The notes below the pieces were generated by a model that had not been told where the DNA came from, did no database searches, and saw only the letters and a program-made list of their open reading frames with translations. From contig CAYUCY010000051.1 in assembly GCA_964443525.1 (NCBI GenBank), positions 1-10,009 of the forward strand: a DNA stretch of 10,009 bases. Direction: 5' to 3'. A program made the position numbers and the translations under genes. Position 1 is the stretch's first letter. Each line of letters begins with the position of its first letter. The DNA is from CAYUCY01 sp964443525 (lineage in GTDB: Bacteria; Pseudomonadota; Alphaproteobacteria; Caedimonadales; Caedimonadaceae). Shown here in pieces: positions 7,662 through 10,009 of the stretch.

Positions 7662-7666
7662 AGAGG
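7662..7666 (+). promoter_or_regulatory. Ribosome-binding site of nrdJ
   Basis: AGAGG lies 6 bases before the ATG at 7673 and selects that start. An in-frame TTG at 7640 would add 11 residues but overlaps the predicted -10 element and has no such site. Confidence 0.65.
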
Positions 7667-7672
7667 ATCGTC

Positions 7673-9742
7673 ATGAAAATCACACGTCGTTTTACAAAAG
7701 CAGGTCAAAACCCTTATGAACACTTTGACTTTCGTAAAACGACCAGCGAAATTCGTAATCCTGATGGAACGGTCGTCTTTCAAATGCAAGACATTGAAGT
7801 TCCTGCGAAATTTTCACAAGTGGCTTGCGATATTCTAGCACAAAAATACTTCCGCAAAGCAGGGGTTCCTCTAAAGCGTAAAGCAATTGCCGAAAAGGGT
7901 GTCCCCACCTGGCTGTCCCGTCATGAGCCGGCTGACAAAACGGAATTCGGTCATGAGACCTCTGCAAAGCAGGTGTTTGATAGGCTTGCGGGAACTTGGA
8001 CGTATTGGGGCTGGAAAGGTGGATATTTTTCGAGCGAAGAAGACGCGCAGGCTTACTACGACGAAATGCGTTATATGTTGTGCTCTCAAATGTCTGCTCC
8101 TAACTCTCCTCAATGGTTTAATACGGGTCTGAATTGGGCTTACGGCATTAACGGCCCTTCTCAAGGGCATTATTACGTGGATCATTTCACGCAAAAACTC
8201 ACCCAATCCACAACAGCCTATGAACATCCCCAACCCCATGCTTGCTTTATCTTAAGTGTCGTTGACGATTTGGTAAACGAAAACGGTATTATGGATCTCT
8301 GGACCAGAGAGGCGCGCCTCTTCAAATACGGGTCCGGAACGGGGTCTAACTTTTCTAACTTACGCGGTCGAGGAGAGCCTCTTTCAGGTGGCGGAAAGTC
8401 TTCAGGCTTGATGAGTTTTCTCAAGATCGGGGACAGGGCTGCTGGTTCCATCAAATCGGGGGGAACAACGAGACGAGCTGCAAAAATGGTCGTCGTTGAC
8501 ATTGACCATCCGGACATTGAAGAGTTCATTCTTTGGAAAGTTATTGAAGAGCAAAAAGTTCTTGCTCTTGTGACAGGTTCGAAACTTGCCAACAAGCACT
8601 TGAACGCAGTCATGCAGGCCTGCCAATTAGGAACCGGTGAAGAACGCTTTGATCCGAAAATTAATACGGTTCTAAGGGATGTGATTAAAGCCGCCCGCGC
8701 CAGTATGATTCCCGAGAACTATATTCAACGGATCATTCAACTTGCTCGTCAAGGCTTTACGGCCGTTGATTTTCCGGCCTATACGACGGACTTTGACTCG
8801 GAAGCGTACTTTACTGTCTCCGGCCAAAACTCCAATAACTCGGTTCGCGTCACGAATAATTTCCTCAAAAAAGTCGAAGATGATGAAGATTTCGAGCTGA
8901 TCTCAAGGACGGACCGCTCCGTCATGAAAACCATCAAAGCCCGTGATCTATGGGATAAGGTCGGGTATGCAGCTTGGGCTTGTGCGGACCCGGGGATTCA
9001 ATTCGATACAACTGTCAACGAATGGCATACCTGTCCGAACAGCGGTCGTATTAACGCTTCAAACCCCTGTTCCGAGTACATGTTTTTAGACGACACGGCT
9101 TGTAACCTGGCCTCTCTCAACCTGATCACTTTTTATTCTCTGAATGAAGAGAAGCCGACCTTTGATATCGAAGCCTACAAGCATGCGGTGCGTCTTTGGA
9201 CTTTGACCCTTGAAATCTCTGTGATGATGGCTCAATACCCCTCAAAGGCGATTGCACAAAGATCTTATGATTTCAGGACTTTGGGACTTGGGTACGCGAA
9301 CCTGGGCGGTCTCTTGATGGCCATGGGGATCGCCTATGACAGCCTTAAGGGCAGGTCTATCGGAGGCGCTCTCGCCGCTATCATGACGGGTATTTCCTAT
9401 AAAACTTCCGCAGAAGTCGCCTCAGAAATGGGTCCTTTTGCCCGATTTGAAGAGAATAAGGAACCTATGCTCCGCGTCATGCGTAACCATAGGGCGGCTG
9501 CTCACGGAAAAACATCAGGTTATGAGAATCTTGAAATTAATCCTGTCCCCCTCGATCATCAGAGTTGCCCGATCAAGGATCTGGTAACGGAGTCCATGAA
9601 AGCATGGGATGAGGCTGTCACCCTCGGTGAAAAGCACGGGTATCGCAATGCTCAGACAACCGTGATTGCTCCCACGGGAACCATCGGTCTTGTCATGGAT
9701 TGCGACACAACAGGTGTTGAGCCAGACTTTTCGCTCGTTTAA
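7673..9742 (+). CDS. nrdJ: Adenosylcobalamin-dependent class II ribonucleotide reductase, ended early by in-frame TAA
   Basis: NrdJ reduces ribonucleotides to deoxyribonucleotides using adenosylcobalamin as radical source, in the cytoplasm. The 689 residues up to the stop match the N-terminal part of the long alphaproteobacterial NrdJ (about 1,200 residues) from MKITRRFTKAGQNPYE onward. Catalytic motifs are intact: redox cysteine C191 in PHACF, N464-C466-E468 in NPCSE with the radical-bearing C466, and the second redox cysteine C477, eleven residues on, in TACNLASLNL. The phosphate-binding PTGTI is at 667-671. The frame then meets TAA at 9740-9742, where relatives have lysine in EPDFALVKFKK, and continues with NrdJ sequence beyond. 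A single A-to-T change from AAA would explain it. As written, the product lacks the barrel's end and the C-terminal redox tail and should be inactive. A sequence error is an equal possibility. Confidence 0.93.
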   Translation: MKITRRFTKAGQNPYEHFDFRKTTSEIRNPDGTVVFQMQDIEVPAKFSQVACDILAQKYFRKAGVPLKRKAIAEKGVPTWLSRHEPADKTEFGHETSAKQVFDRLAGTWTYWGWKGGYFSSEEDAQAYYDEMRYMLCSQMSAPNSPQWFNTGLNWAYGINGPSQGHYYVDHFTQKLTQSTTAYEHPQPHACFILSVVDDLVNENGIMDLWTREARLFKYGSGTGSNFSNLRGRGEPLSGGGKSSGLMSFLKIGDRAAGSIKSGGTTRRAAKMVVVDIDHPDIEEFILWKVIEEQKVLALVTGSKLANKHLNAVMQACQLGTGEERFDPKINTVLRDVIKAARASMIPENYIQRIIQLARQGFTAVDFPAYTTDFDSEAYFTVSGQNSNNSVRVTNNFLKKVEDDEDFELISRTDRSVMKTIKARDLWDKVGYAAWACADPGIQFDTTVNEWHTCPNSGRINASNPCSEYMFLDDTACNLASLNLITFYSLNEEKPTFDIEAYKHAVRLWTLTLEISVMMAQYPSKAIAQRSYDFRTLGLGYANLGGLLMAMGIAYDSLKGRSIGGALAAIMTGISYKTSAEVASEMGPFARFEENKEPMLRVMRNHRAAAHGKTSGYENLEINPVPLDHQSCPIKDLVTESMKAWDEAVTLGEKHGYRNAQTTVIAPTGTIGLVMDCDTTGVEPDFSLV

Positions 9743-10009
9743 TTTAAGAAGCTCGTAGGGGGTGGATACTTTAAAATTATTAACCGAATGGTCCCCCCTG
9801 CCCTCAAGGCGCTCGGCTATACGCCTGAACAGATTAAAGAAACTGTCGATTATGCTGTTGGACGCGGAACGCTTGAGGGATCTCCCACTATCAGCTTTGA
9901 AGATCTGAAGAAGAAGGGCTTCACGGAAGAAGCACTCGAGGCTCTGAAAAAAGCCTTGACTTCCAGCTTCGATATCAAATTTGCTTTCAGTCGCTGGACT
10001 CTCGGGGAT
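9743..10009 (+). pseudogene. nrdJ: Continuation of nrdJ after the internal stop (3' end outside window)
   Basis: Reading on in the same frame as nrdJ gives 89 codons without another stop: FKKLVGGGYFKIINR, then a KKKGFTEEALEALKKAL segment and SSFDIKFAFSRWTLGD at the window edge. This is collinear with the normal NrdJ sequence that should follow EPDFSLV. No ribosome-binding site is placed before the first ATG (9790), which itself falls inside a conserved stretch, so this does not look like a separate gene. It is the detached 3' part of one reading frame; whether the stop is real in the organism cannot be decided here. Confidence 0.85.

Noticed and set aside
7640..7672. Longer nrdJ starting at TTG 7640
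   Set aside because: The extra 11 residues overlap the predicted -10 element and have no ribosome-binding site; the ATG at 7673 has AGAGG at 6 bases and begins the family's usual MKITRRFTKAGQ.
7529..7672. Cobalamin riboswitch upstream of nrdJ
   Set aside because: The predicted leader is about 18 bases and the whole intergenic stretch is 144 bases with no B12-box-like sequence recognised; the visible structure is explained by operator boxes.
9740..10009. TAA reassigned to a sense codon, or a genuinely split two-gene reductase
   Set aside because: TAA ends four other genes here at normal lengths, and the downstream part has no plausible start with a ribosome-binding site; its first ATG lies inside a conserved segment.

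Overview
The window looks like the chromosome of an alphaproteobacterium of moderate GC content. Three things point there: an ATP synthase F1 gene order A-G-D-C with no b or c subunit genes directly attached, an Atm1/ABCB7-type half-transporter, and a B12-dependent ribonucleotide reductase whose N-terminus and motifs resemble the long alphaproteobacterial NrdJ. Placement below class level is not possible from this stretch. The content is housekeeping throughout: I see no mobile element, tRNA, rRNA, CRISPR array or defence cassette.

Region 1 (1-4071, plus strand) is the 3' part of the ATP synthase F1 operon: atpA (5' end outside the window), atpG, atpD and atpC, spaced by about 10 to 40 bases and each with a recognisable ribosome-binding site. 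Together they encode the alpha, gamma, beta and epsilon subunits of the catalytic F1 head. A perfect 22-base palindrome followed by a T-rich stretch lies inside atpA.

Region 2 (4076-7528, minus strand) runs towards the atp operon, with only four bases between the facing stop codons. In transcription order it holds atm1 (ABC exporter linked to Fe-S and glutathione metabolism), tatD (metal-dependent nuclease family) and a PhnP-like metallo-beta-lactamase-fold hydrolase, packed as a probable operon. A run of 10 N interrupts atm1. The same 7 bases flank the gap on both sides; collapsing gap and duplicate restores a continuous 603-residue protein, so the gene is almost certainly intact and the gap is an assembly artefact.

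Region 3 (7529-7672) is a divergent regulatory region. It carries two NrdR-box-like sites 32 bases apart; the second overlaps the -35 element of a good sigma70-type promoter for nrdJ.

Region 4 (7673-10009, plus strand) is nrdJ, the adenosylcobalamin-dependent ribonucleotide reductase. All catalytic cysteines are present, but an in-frame TAA stands where relatives have a lysine codon (codon 690). The same frame then continues as clear NrdJ sequence to the window end. This is either a recent nonsense mutation or a sequence error.

No new biological system was found. The points most worth checking are the nrdJ stop, the NrdR-box pair, the collapsible gap in atm1 and the terminator-like palindrome in atpA.
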